Shown here: positions 8,916-17,839 of the stretch, one piece after another
How positions within the stretch are numbered: position 1 is the first letter of the stretch
Layout: each line of letters starts with the position of its first letter
Assembly: GCA_038228295.1 (NCBI GenBank)
Contig: JBBRPH010000001.1
Location: 1 to 64,000 of the forward strand
Source: JAICKM01 sp038228295
GTDB taxonomy: Bacteria > Chloroflexota > Chloroflexia > QHBQ01 > JAICKM01
Direction of reading: 5' to 3'
DNA length: 64,000 bases
Notes under the pieces: generated by a model
Database searches by the model: none
The model's input: only the letters and a program-made list of their open reading frames with translations
Told to the model about the DNA's origin: nothing
Position numbers and translations under genes: made by a program

Positions 8916-11081
8916 GTGTCGTTATTCAACACCATGTTGCTGCTATGGCTGGGGCTGACGGTGTTATTGAACGCCGAGCGGCGTACCGCCGGGCTGTACG
9001 GCGCGGGTGGCGGGTTGTTGCTCGGCGCAGGCTTTTTCGTCAGCCACACCGCTATCCTCGGCCACGGCCTGAACAACGTCAACTGGGCGACTAATTTATG
9101 GTGGCGCTTCGGCTGGGGGCCGGTGTTAGTGCTGCCGTTTGCCTGGTACGCGGTCATGCTCTGGTACGCGGGCTTCTGGGAAGATCGCACCGCCGCCCTG
9201 CACCGCCGCCACCGCAGTTGGCTGGCGCTTTGCACCGCGTTGGTGGTCGGTTTCGGCGCACTCTTTCTACTCGCTACCCCACTGCCCTCGCAAGAGCAAC
9301 TACTCCACCTCGACCTATCGGCCAATCCCGCAATCGCCGGCGTGTCGCTGCTGGTGTTAGTCTATCCCATGTACAACCTGCTCTGTATCGGCCTATCCGT
9401 GGACGCGCTGCGCCGCCCGTCCCCCCCGGTGCGCGTCATGGCCGATATTGCCCGCCGCCGCGCACGGCCCTGGATGCTGGCGACGGCGGTAGTGCTGTTA
9501 GGGGTCAGCCTGCTGGTCGCGGTGGCAATGGCCGGTATCGTGTTAGATATTCGGCGTGGTCCTTTTTTCTCGACTTATAGGGATATGTCTATCTTGGTCG
9601 CGGCCTTCGATCTGGTGATCAGCAGCTTAATCGCAGTGTCGGTGGTGCTGCTAGGGCAAGCGATGGTAGCCTACGAAATCTTCACCGGCAACACGCTACC
9701 TCGGCGGGGCTTGGGGCGGCAGTGGCGTAGCGCGGTCGTGGTCGCCGCCGGCTACAGCGCGTTGGTGGCGATCAGCCTGACCCGCAACTGGCAGCCGATC
9801 TCCGCCGTACTGCTGGCAACCGGAATCATGACCGTGTTTTACGCGCTGTTCAGTTGGCAGACTTATGTCGAACGCGGGCGCTATATGCACCACTTACGTC
9901 CGTTTGTCGCCAGCGAAGGATTGTACGACGAACTGTTGACCCCACCGGAGTATGCCGCCCGCGCCCCTAACGTGGGCGGGAAACCAAGCGCTACTGCCGC
10001 CATGCCCACCGCCCGTGCCGCTGTAAGGCAGGGGAGCGGGGAGTTAGGGTTGCCCGCCGCCGTTCCGCATTCGCCGGTTGCGCTGTTCACCGCACTCTGT
10101 GCCGAAGTGTTGGGGGCACGGGTGGGCTACTTGGTACCGCTCGGCCCGCTGTCGCCCCTAGTCGGGCCGGCGCTCGCCTACCCTCCCGAGGCAGTGCCGC
10201 CGGTTGCGCCCGCCGTGGCCTACGCGCCGGGCACCCTACTAGCCCCGGTAGATCCAGCCACGCACGGCGGCGCAGGCTGGGCGGTGCCGCTGTGGAGTGA
10301 GCGGGGGTTAATTGGGGTGCTGTTGCTCGGCGATAAGCGGGATGGGGGTCTCTATACCCAAGAGGAGATCGAGATTGCGCGGGCTAGTGGCGAACGGCTG
10401 ATTGACACCGGCGCGAGCGCCGCGCTGGCCGGGCGGCTGATGGCGTTGCAACGCCGGCACCTAGCCGAATCGGGAGTGCTGGACCGCCGCGCCCGCCGGG
10501 TGCTGCACGACGATGTGCTGCCGCTGCTGCACACGGCCATGTTGATCTTGAGCGCGGCGGACTCGGCGCAGCAGGCCGAGGGACTGGCCTTGCTGGCGGC
10601 GGCGCACCGAGGCATCGCCGACCTCCTGCGCGAAATGCCGACCGGTAGCGCGCCGGCCGTCGCCCGGCTGGGCCTGGTAGATGCGCTGCGCCAGAGCGTA
10701 AGCGACGAATGGCCGGGCGCATTCGACGGCGTGACCTGGGAGGTGACACCGGCTGCGGCGGCCGCCGTTGCCGCATTGCCGCCGCTGACCGCCGAAGTGC
10801 TGTTCTACGCCGCGCGCGAAGCCGTCCGCAACGCCGCCCGCTATGCGCGCCCGGCCGACGGCGAGCGGCCGCTACATCTTCACATCACGCTCTGCGCCGC
10901 CGCCGGCTTGGATGTGATTGTGGAAGACGACGGCATCGGGTTGGGCGGGGGCGCCGCGCGGGGCAGCGGGCACGGCTTGGCGCTGCACAGCACGCTACTG
11001 GCCGTGGTCGGTGGCACACTGGCCGTCGTCGGCCCGACCGGCCAGGGCACGCGCGTCACGCTACATCTCCCGATTTCATAA
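8916..11081 (+). CDS. Membrane sensor histidine kinase with GAF domain
   Basis: 721 residues from the GTG at 8916. About residues 1-320 hold roughly ten hydrophobic helices, a 7TM/MASE-like sensory region. A GAF-like domain follows near residues 385-505 (WAVPLWSERGLIGVLLLGDK), then a dimerisation helix with phospho-acceptor His (RRVLHDDVLPLLHTAM) and a HATPase domain (REAVRNAARYARP N-box, VEDDGIGLGG G1 box, GSGHGLALH G2 box). Upstream at 8876 is an ATG joined to this frame only if one C is removed from the run at 8890-8895; then the start would read MTGLFPLDAAALAVSLF. The gene pairs with the response regulator before it. Confidence 0.88.
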   Translation: MSLFNTMLLLWLGLTVLLNAERRTAGLYGAGGGLLLGAGFFVSHTAILGHGLNNVNWATNLWWRFGWGPVLVLPFAWYAVMLWYAGFWEDRTAALHRRHRSWLALCTALVVGFGALFLLATPLPSQEQLLHLDLSANPAIAGVSLLVLVYPMYNLLCIGLSVDALRRPSPPVRVMADIARRRARPWMLATAVVLLGVSLLVAVAMAGIVLDIRRGPFFSTYRDMSILVAAFDLVISSLIAVSVVLLGQAMVAYEIFTGNTLPRRGLGRQWRSAVVVAAGYSALVAISLTRNWQPISAVLLATGIMTVFYALFSWQTYVERGRYMHHLRPFVASEGLYDELLTPPEYAARAPNVGGKPSATAAMPTARAAVRQGSGELGLPAAVPHSPVALFTALCAEVLGARVGYLVPLGPLSPLVGPALAYPPEAVPPVAPAVAYAPGTLLAPVDPATHGGAGWAVPLWSERGLIGVLLLGDKRDGGLYTQEEIEIARASGERLIDTGASAALAGRLMALQRRHLAESGVLDRRARRVLHDDVLPLLHTAMLILSAADSAQQAEGLALLAAAHRGIADLLREMPTGSAPAVARLGLVDALRQSVSDEWPGAFDGVTWEVTPAAAAAVAALPPLTAEVLFYAAREAVRNAARYARPADGERPLHLHITLCAAAGLDVIVEDDGIGLGGGAARGSGHGLALHSTLLAVVGGTLAVVGPTGQGTRVTLHLPIS

Positions 11082-11095
11082 AGCCCAAAAACAGC

Positions 11096-11208
11096 CACGC
11101 AGCGGCACGATACTTCACTGAAATCCACAAAAGGAGGCAGAGAGCGGTAAGATTTAACCGTTCCCTGCCTCCCTTTGCCGACTCAACGCGGTGTCGTGCC
11201 GCTGCGTG
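11096..11208. terminator. Nested double inverted repeat between convergent genes
   Basis: Outer perfect 15-bp arms (CACGCAGCGGCACGA at 11096-11110 and its complement at 11194-11208) enclose an inner hairpin (AAAAGGAGGCAG at 11129-11140, near-complement at 11165-11176). It probably ends transcription from both sides, but is larger than a plain terminator and may be a repeat element. Confidence 0.6.
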
Positions 11209-11264
11209 CTGCACTATGACAGCAAACCGGCAGCAGGGCCGGCTTGCGGCGGATCGTAGCGGCG

Positions 11265-11807
11265 TTAGTTCCCTTTGCTGCCCGGTCCGAAGGGCAACGG
11301 CGACGGGCTGCCGGAGAACTGGGCGCAACCGCAGTGAGCGACTCCGCCACCGCACTCGCAGTCGCAGCACGTCCAGTGGCCGCCACTACCGGATGCAGTC
11401 CAGCAACCGCCTGCGTAAAACGCATAGTAGACCCGGCACTGGAGTAGTTGGCCGTTGTTGAGATGATCAAAGCAGTGCGCGCCGTTACAGCCGCTCAGAT
11501 CGCCGCCGCCGTTATTACAATACGGGCCGGGCGGCGCGCAGTTGGGAGTCATGGGAGGTTGGGGCGGTTGAGGTGGGGTGCTCCGATTCACCCCGGCGGC
11601 GCTGGCGCGGGCGGGATTGCTCAGGAGGCGGCCGGTAGCCACCGAGGCCATGAACATAAACGCCCCAGTGCTGGCCCGCTTGACGAAGGAGCGCCGGTCG
11701 AGCGTGCGCGCCAGGTCTTCGCTGACAAAGCGGATCATCCTATCTAACGCACCCGGTTCTTGCGGCTGATCAGGAGCCGAAGAATCGTTCACCACTGGCT
11801 CATTCAT
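11265..11807 (-). CDS. Cys-rich Tat-exported protein, methylamine-dehydrogenase light-chain-like
   Basis: 180 residues. A long N-terminal region (about 35 residues, acidic) precedes a twin-arginine signal DRRSFVKRAS and a hydrophobic stretch ending near ARASAAG. The mature part is only about 110 residues, starts with a Pro-rich segment, and holds 12 cysteines, including a CCDCEC cluster, plus two Trp near it (GCWTASGSGGHWTCC). Tat export, size and Cys density recall the methylamine dehydrogenase light chain, which matures a TTQ cofactor from two Trp, but no mau genes are nearby. A folded disulfide-rich or metal-binding protein is the safe reading. GAAAGGTG lies 5 nt before the ATG, and its promoter is at 11981-12010. 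Confidence 0.7.
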   Translation of the reverse strand: MNEPVVNDSSAPDQPQEPGALDRMIRFVSEDLARTLDRRSFVKRASTGAFMFMASVATGRLLSNPARASAAGVNRSTPPQPPQPPMTPNCAPPGPYCNNGGGDLSGCNGAHCFDHLNNGQLLQCRVYYAFYAGGCWTASGSGGHWTCCDCECGGGVAHCGCAQFSGSPSPLPFGPGSKGN

Positions 11808-11831
11808 CGTTGCACCTTTCCGGCCCCAGGT

Positions 11832-11850
11832 TTCCCCTTAAAAGGGGGAA
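11832..11850. other. Small hairpin upstream of the Cys-rich gene start
   Basis: TTCCCCTT and AAGGGGGAA form a stem in the 5' leader about 25 nt before the start at 11807, close to the ribosome-binding site. It could tune translation; this is inference. Confidence 0.35.
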
Positions 11851-11980
11851 GCGCCGAGCCACGGGTATAAGTCATACCGATCACGGGAAAATGGATCAGG
11901 GAATCGTGAGCGAAAAACAACAGCCGTCGGCACAGAAGATACCGCACCACCGCTCCGACAATATGGGAGCTGTTGGTGTA

Positions 11981-12010
11981 ATTATAGCAGCATCGGTCGG
12001 CATTCGTCAA
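11981..12010 (-). promoter_or_regulatory. Sigma-70-type promoter for the Cys-rich Tat protein
   Basis: On the minus strand TTGACG (12010-12005) and TATAAT (11986-11981) are separated by 18 nt. The predicted leader is about 165 nt. It is divergent from the promoter at 12058, with about 47 bp between the two -35 boxes. Confidence 0.7.
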
Positions 12011-12057
12011 TAGCCGACCGCCCCTATTTTGCGCGAGTGCAATAAGCCGAAATTCGA

Positions 12058-12086
12058 TTGACAGCCCTCTACACCACTGCTATAAT
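12058..12086 (+). promoter_or_regulatory. Consensus promoter for the kelch/SLH protein
   Basis: TTGACA at 12058-12063, a 17-nt spacer and TATAAT at 12081-12086: a full match to the housekeeping consensus. The start site should lie near 12093, giving a leader of about 135 nt before the ATG at 12228. Confidence 0.85.
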
Positions 12087-12227
12087 CGCACCAACGGCCC
12101 CCAAAGTCGGCTATTTACACTATTTACAATAGTACACCGGCTCCGCAGGCAGTAGCGCGCATTCCGGCATTAAGAGCGCAGAAACCTCTACCCAATCCCC
12201 CGATTAGCCCTGAAGGAGTGAAAGGTC

Positions 12228-14978
12228 ATGCCCAAACGCATCTTTGGTTTTGCGGTGTCCCTTGCCGCTGTTGTGCTGCTGGCTGCACTGGCGTTCGCTA
12301 GCGGTAGTCGCCCAGCGGCGGCGCAAGGGGCGGCGGCAGCCCAACCTGTAACCGGACAGGCAGTCGCCGCGGTGGTGGCCCAGGCCACCCGTGTGGCTGC
12401 GGCCCAGGTCCATATGCCGCAAGCCGTTTGGAACGACATTGCTACCTTTCCGGCAGCCGTGGTATCGCCCACGCCGGGCCTCAATCCCTTACGTATCGCC
12501 CGTGCGGCGGCGGCCGGGTACTTCCCCAACGGCAAAATCTATCTGCTGGGTGGCCGCCACGGCGTAGACGGCGAAGATGTGCCGCTACGCACGATTTACG
12601 AGTATGCGCCGGGCGCCAATACCTGGACGCAAAAGGCGGCATTACTCGACAGCCCGCAGCAAGGCTCGATTTACACCGCCAACATGGCAGCAGTGGTGCT
12701 GACCAACGCTAGCGGCGTGCGGATCTATGCCGTCGGCGGCAACAGTATCAACAGCGAAACCACGCCGACCGTGCGGGTGTATGATCCGGTCGCCGATAGC
12801 CTGACGACCGACGATCCCTGGCCCGCTAGCCCGTCGCGCGCACCGGGCGGCTGGGCCGTATACAACAACACGCTCTATATCTTCGGCGGCTTCTCGCGCA
12901 CAACAAATAGCTTTGCCGGCGGCGTGTTTACCGATACATGGCGCTTCAATCCAATGGCCCCGGCCGGGTCGCGCTGGACTCAGCTCGCCACCGCCAACCT
13001 CAACTTGGGGCGCGGGTACATCGCAGGGGCCGCCCTCGACGGCTACATTTACGCGGTCGGCGGTGATACGTGGAACCCCGCTACGACGCAGCTAATCCCA
13101 GTCACGAATGTGGAGCGTATGGACCCGCGCGTAGCAAATCCGGTATGGACCACCGTGGCTGCACTGCCCACAGCGCGCGGCGATCTGGGAGCTTGGGCCT
13201 ATGATAGCGGCGTAGCCTCGACGATTGCCGGGCATCTCGTGGTAGCCGGAGGACACTTCGCCGTCCCCGATAATCTAGGCTATATTTATGATCCCGCCGC
13301 CAATAACTGGACGGCGTTTTCCAATCTGGTTCATGGCACCCGCAACTATGGATTCGCGCAGCTTAGCAATATCCTCTATGCTCTCGGCGGCTATGACTAC
13401 ACGAACAATACCCCCAGTGGTGCGAACTTCAACCAGAGCTACGACACTACGATCCTCGGCACGCCCACGCCGACGGTGACCGGCACCCTGCCGACCGCGA
13501 CACGTACCAGCACTGTAACCCAAACGCCCATTGCGTCGGCCACCGCCACCCCCACCGGTACAGCCACACCCACCGCGACCACGAACCCCTGTACGAATTA
13601 CACAATTGTGACGGCCACGGCGACGATTGTGCCCGGCACGACCGACGTCGGCAATCACTGCGACGACTGTAGCAGTCCGATCACGCTGCCCTTCCCAGTA
13701 ACGCTGTATAACCAAACCTATACCAGCGCCAGCGTGAGTTCCAACGGCCAACTCAACTTCGGTGCGCCCGATTCCGGCTTCAGCAATACCTGCTTGCCCG
13801 ACGCGGCTACCACCTACACCATCTTCCCCTACTGGGACGATCAACGCACCGACCAGGGCACCGGCACGGGGATTTTCACCGCCACCGTCGGTAGCAACTT
13901 CTATATCGAGTGGCGCACGGTGCTGTTCAGCGACGGCACGCCGGAGAACTACGAAGTGGTGCTGACACAAGGTAGCCCCAACTTCCGCGTCGTGTATGGA
14001 ACGGTTCTCAACGATTCGCTGAGTGAAACCATCGGCGTGCAAAGTAACGGCGGCACGAACTTCACGCAGTACAAGTGCGACGCCGCCGGCCCAGCGATTA
14101 GCCCCGGCTTGGCGCTGAACTTCACCATCGGCTGCCCCAGCCCCACCGTCACAGCGACCGGTGGCCTGCCGAGCGCCACCGTTACCAGCGTCACAACAGG
14201 CACAGCGACCCCTCCCCTGCCTACAGGTACGCCGCCGGGTTCGCCCACTCCGACTAGCATAGCGAGCACGCCGAGCATGACGGCGACGGGAAGCGGCACC
14301 ACGACCGCAGTGGCCGCCACTGCTACGGCAACGAGCACTGCCCCGCCGTCGGCCACGCCCTGTGCAATCCGCTTTAGTGACGTCACCGACCCCAGCGCCT
14401 ACTATTATACCGGCGTGTACTATCTGGCCTGTCACGGCGTGATCAGCGGCTACGCCGACGGTACGTTCAAGCCCTTCAACAACACGACGCGGGCCCAGAT
14501 GACCAAGATCGTCACCCTGGGCTTCAACATCGCGCTCGTCCCGCCGCCCGCGACGGGCACCTTCGCCGATGTAGACGCTAGCAGCGTATTCTATCAACTG
14601 ATCGAGACGGCAGCCGCCCGTGGCATCGTCAGCGGCTACACCTGCGGCGGCATCGATCCGCAGACCGGCCACAGCGAACCCTGCGACAACGGGCACCGCC
14701 CCTACTTCCGCCCATCCGATTTTGTGACGCGCGGCCAGTTGGCGAAGATTGTGGTCCTCGGCGCAGGCTTCGCGCTACGCAACCCACCAACCCCGACCTT
14801 CACCGACGTGGCGAGGACCAACGTCTTCTATCCGTTCATTGAGACCGCCGTCTGCCACGGCATCATCAGCGGCTATAGCGATCAGACCTTCCGGCCCAAC
14901 AACTATGCCTTCCGCGGCCAGATCGCCAAAATCGTCTATCTTGCCGTGACCAACCCAGCGACAACCTGCGCTCCGTAG
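12228..14978 (+). CDS. S-layer-anchored kelch-repeat surface protein
   Basis: 916 residues, preceded by GGAGTGAAAGG. Signal peptide: residues 1-33. Residues 60-390 carry kelch-type repeats (GKIYLLGGRHGV, VRIYAVGGNS, NTLYIFGGFS, GYIYAVGGDTW, GHLVVAGGHF, NILYALGGYDY), a six-bladed beta-propeller. A Thr-rich linker follows, then a Cys-containing beta domain near 455-640 (GNHCDDC, VSSNGQLNFG, IEWRTVLFSDG). A second Thr/Pro linker leads to three SLH repeats (about 705-916; FSDV...GVISGYADGTFKP, FADV...GIVSGY, FTDV...GIISGYSDQTFRP) that should bind the secondary cell-wall polymer. The propeller is probably displayed for adhesion or ligand binding. It ends at a strong terminator. Confidence 0.9.
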   Translation: MPKRIFGFAVSLAAVVLLAALAFASGSRPAAAQGAAAAQPVTGQAVAAVVAQATRVAAAQVHMPQAVWNDIATFPAAVVSPTPGLNPLRIARAAAAGYFPNGKIYLLGGRHGVDGEDVPLRTIYEYAPGANTWTQKAALLDSPQQGSIYTANMAAVVLTNASGVRIYAVGGNSINSETTPTVRVYDPVADSLTTDDPWPASPSRAPGGWAVYNNTLYIFGGFSRTTNSFAGGVFTDTWRFNPMAPAGSRWTQLATANLNLGRGYIAGAALDGYIYAVGGDTWNPATTQLIPVTNVERMDPRVANPVWTTVAALPTARGDLGAWAYDSGVASTIAGHLVVAGGHFAVPDNLGYIYDPAANNWTAFSNLVHGTRNYGFAQLSNILYALGGYDYTNNTPSGANFNQSYDTTILGTPTPTVTGTLPTATRTSTVTQTPIASATATPTGTATPTATTNPCTNYTIVTATATIVPGTTDVGNHCDDCSSPITLPFPVTLYNQTYTSASVSSNGQLNFGAPDSGFSNTCLPDAATTYTIFPYWDDQRTDQGTGTGIFTATVGSNFYIEWRTVLFSDGTPENYEVVLTQGSPNFRVVYGTVLNDSLSETIGVQSNGGTNFTQYKCDAAGPAISPGLALNFTIGCPSPTVTATGGLPSATVTSVTTGTATPPLPTGTPPGSPTPTSIASTPSMTATGSGTTTAVAATATATSTAPPSATPCAIRFSDVTDPSAYYYTGVYYLACHGVISGYADGTFKPFNNTTRAQMTKIVTLGFNIALVPPPATGTFADVDASSVFYQLIETAAARGIVSGYTCGGIDPQTGHSEPCDNGHRPYFRPSDFVTRGQLAKIVVLGAGFALRNPPTPTFTDVARTNVFYPFIETAVCHGIISGYSDQTFRPNNYAFRGQIAKIVYLAVTNPATTCAP

Positions 14979-14993
14979 ACACACGGTGCAAGC

Positions 14994-15035
14994 AACAAGA
15001 ACGGGGATCAGGCGCGCCTGATCCCCGTTCTTGTT
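14994..15035. terminator. 42-bp perfect palindromic terminator
   Basis: Twenty-one bases (14994-15014, AACAAGAACGGGGATCAGGCG) pair exactly with 15015-15035, followed by a T-rich tract on the plus strand. It lies between two convergent genes and can serve both. Confidence 0.9.
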
Positions 15036-15064
15036 TTAGGAGAAAAAAACTTGATCACATGGGA

Positions 15065-17830
15065 TCAGCCGGTCGTCTGCAAGCCTGCGGCGATAGCGTT
15101 AATACTGTGATGGATCGCGTCAAGCAGCGCGGCGCGCTCGGAGTCGGGGGCGTCTGCCGACAGGGCACGGTAGCGGCGCAGCAGCGCGATTTGGGCGATG
15201 TGCAGCACATCTACATAGGGGTTCCGCAGGGCAATCGAGCGCGCCAGCGTGGGGGACCGCTCGAGCAGGGCCGCCTGCCCGCTGATCGCCTGCACCGCCT
15301 GCACACTGCGCGTATATTCGGCCTCGATGTCGGCGAATAGCGCCGCACCGGGTTCGCCCGCCAGCGCGCTGTAGCGGTGCAGGGTCGGCATATCGGCGGT
15401 GCCGAGGCTGAGTTGGGCCGTATCAAGTGCGCCGGCCAATACCGGCCAGCCTGCATACATCGCCCGCAACAGCGGCAGCCCACCCGCCGCGATCTCCGCC
15501 GCCAGGGCGCTACCCAGGCCGTACCAGCCCGGCAGGTTGGCACGTACTTGCGTCCAGCTAAACACCCACGGGATAGCGCGCAGATCGTCTAAGCTCTGCG
15601 GTCCGTCGCCTCCGGCGCGACTCACGGGACGCGAGGCCAAGTTGAGTGTGCCTAATTCGGGGAAGGGTGTGATAGCCTGGAACACCGCGAAAAAGTCGGG
15701 CCGCTCCTTGACCAGCGCGCTGTAGACGGCGCGGCTGTGGGCAGCCAACCGATCCAGCGTCACCGGCCAGGCGGGGTCAGGCGGCGGCGCGACCGGGCCG
15801 AGCGTGGCACGCAGCAGCGCATGAGCCACCTGCTCAAAATGTCGCGCGGCCAGCGCCGCTTGGCCGTAGCGCGCAAAAATCACCTCCCCCTGTTCGGTCA
15901 CTTTAAGTGTGGGCGACTGCGCAGCGGGTGGACGGGCCAGCACGGCGCGCCCGGCCGGGCCGCCACCTCGTCCCACCGCGCCGCCCCGGCCGTGGAACAC
16001 CGTCAGCGTCACGCCCGCCGCTGTAGCTGCGGCGGCCAGCGCCTGCTGCGCCTGATACGTAGCCCAGGTCGCCGCTAGGTAACCGCCGTCTTTGTTGCTG
16101 TCGGAATAACCGACCATTACCTGCTGGTGGTCACCCCGCGCGCGCAGAGCGGCACGATAGACCGGCAGAGCCAGCAAGTCCGCCAGGATCGCGCCGCAGC
16201 GCTCCAGTTCGCCGACCGTCTCGAACAGCGGCACCACATCCAACCGGCAGACCGCCCCCTGTGATGCACCGTCCCAAGCAAACAGATCGGCCTCGCGGGC
16301 CAGCAGCAGCACAGCCAAGACATCGCTGGGGGCGCGGCTCATGGAAATAATGTAGGTTTCCGCCGCCGCCGGACCACTTTGTGCCTGGATCTCAGCCAGC
16401 GCCGCACAGGTGTCGAGTGTCTCGCGCGTGGCCGAAGAAAGGGCGGCAGGTGGCAGCGGCGTGGGATCCCCTACTAATTGCGCTTGTAAGATGTCTTGGC
16501 GCGCCGCCTCATCCAGCGCGACGTAGCCGGGCACGCCGCGCAACGCCAGCAATTCGGCCACTGCGTCGGTGTGGCGGTCGGCGTGCTGACGCAGTTCCAG
16601 TTCGGCCAGATGGAAGCCGAATGTCGTCACGCGACGCAGCAGGTCGCCCAACAGCCCGGCCACGATACGGGCACCCTGGTGAGCAGTCAGACTATCGGCG
16701 ATCAACTGCAAATCGGCCACAAACGCGGTGGGACCAGGGTAGCCGCCGGCCCCGTCGGCCTCGGTACGCCGTAGGCGCTCACCGATCAGCCCCAACTTGC
16801 GGCGATACGGCTGGTCGGCCCAATCGCGCACCGGGCGCGTGCCTAGATCGGCGCGATCACGCTCTAGTGACTCCAACAAGGCGGGTGTCACCCCGGTCAG
16901 ACGGGACGAGATACTGAGGTCACGACCCAGCGCCTGCACATCTTCGCGGTAACGGCGCAAAACAGCGGCACGGGCCAGCCGGGCAGCCGCCCGGCTGATC
17001 GCTCCGGTCACTGCCGGGTTGCCGTCGCGGTCGCCGCCCACCCAAGAGCCGAAGCGTAGTGCAGCATTGGGCGGCACGGCGTGCGGCGCGGACCCGGCGG
17101 CTTCATCCAATGTGCGTTGAATATGCGGCACTACATCATAGACCGGGCCGGCAAGGACATAGAGAACACTGGCGACCTCATCAAGAACGGTGGGGCGTTC
17201 AGCGCGCGTTTCGGCGGTTTGCCAGAGCAGCGTGATGCGCGTGCGAAGCGCGTCAAGGGTGACAGTGCGGGCGTGCGGCGCGGTCGGTGACCCATCCAGC
17301 GCGGCGATCAGCCCGGCGATAATATGCAGGTGGTGCAGCAGCGTGCGCCGCCGCGCTTCCGAAGGATGCGCGGTAAAGACCGGGTGGATGTGCAGGCAAC
17401 TGATCCCGGCGCGCAGGGTTGCGTCGTCCACCCCCTGCGCGCGCAGCGTAGCGACGGCGGCGGCAATCGATTCGTGTAGCGGCCCGCCGGCCGCTTCGCG
17501 CACCGCCAACGTCCGCACGCGATGATGCGCTTCCGCCAAGTTGATCAGGTGGAAATAGATACTGAAGCTGCGAATCACTTGCAGCAAGCGCCTACTCGAT
17601 TGCCGCTCGGCCCAAAGAACCAGCTTGGCATCCTGAACAAAGTCGAACCGGTCGGCGGCGCGAATCGCGATAGTGGCCTGGCGAAAATGCTCCACCGCCT
17701 CAAACACCTGCGGCCCGCCCTGCTCGTGTAATATTACACCCACTAGATCGCCTAGCCGCCGCACGTCATCGCGCAAGCGGTCGGGCGGGGTGGTATCACG
17801 GGGCGGCGCGGGCGGTGGTTGCGCGGTCAT
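15065..17830 (-). CDS. ppc: Phosphoenolpyruvate carboxylase
   Basis: 921 residues, full length. The enzyme adds bicarbonate to PEP to give oxaloacetate, refilling the TCA cycle. Visible motifs: VFTAHPSEARRRTLL near residue 147 (catalytic His), GGDRDGNPAVT near 267, GYSDSNKDGGYLAATW (catalytic Lys region), FHGRGGAVGRGGGP near 613, and WVFSWTQVRANLPGWYG. The C-terminus is LQTTG where most members end in NTG. GGAG lies 7 nt before the ATG. The start is 9 nt after the stop of the lipoprotein gene upstream, so the two are probably co-transcribed. Allosteric control cannot be judged from sequence alone. Confidence 0.97.
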   Translation of the reverse strand: MTAQPPPAPPRDTTPPDRLRDDVRRLGDLVGVILHEQGGPQVFEAVEHFRQATIAIRAADRFDFVQDAKLVLWAERQSSRRLLQVIRSFSIYFHLINLAEAHHRVRTLAVREAAGGPLHESIAAAVATLRAQGVDDATLRAGISCLHIHPVFTAHPSEARRRTLLHHLHIIAGLIAALDGSPTAPHARTVTLDALRTRITLLWQTAETRAERPTVLDEVASVLYVLAGPVYDVVPHIQRTLDEAAGSAPHAVPPNAALRFGSWVGGDRDGNPAVTGAISRAAARLARAAVLRRYREDVQALGRDLSISSRLTGVTPALLESLERDRADLGTRPVRDWADQPYRRKLGLIGERLRRTEADGAGGYPGPTAFVADLQLIADSLTAHQGARIVAGLLGDLLRRVTTFGFHLAELELRQHADRHTDAVAELLALRGVPGYVALDEAARQDILQAQLVGDPTPLPPAALSSATRETLDTCAALAEIQAQSGPAAAETYIISMSRAPSDVLAVLLLAREADLFAWDGASQGAVCRLDVVPLFETVGELERCGAILADLLALPVYRAALRARGDHQQVMVGYSDSNKDGGYLAATWATYQAQQALAAAATAAGVTLTVFHGRGGAVGRGGGPAGRAVLARPPAAQSPTLKVTEQGEVIFARYGQAALAARHFEQVAHALLRATLGPVAPPPDPAWPVTLDRLAAHSRAVYSALVKERPDFFAVFQAITPFPELGTLNLASRPVSRAGGDGPQSLDDLRAIPWVFSWTQVRANLPGWYGLGSALAAEIAAGGLPLLRAMYAGWPVLAGALDTAQLSLGTADMPTLHRYSALAGEPGAALFADIEAEYTRSVQAVQAISGQAALLERSPTLARSIALRNPYVDVLHIAQIALLRRYRALSADAPDSERAALLDAIHHSINAIAAGLQTTG

Positions 17831-17839
17831 GCGGGGCTC

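Noticed and set aside
13275..14696. 473-codon open frame on the minus strand
   Set aside because: It is the antisense of the kelch/SLH gene. Repetitive GC-rich Thr/Ala codons keep the opposite frame open; there is no ribosome-binding site and no known motif.
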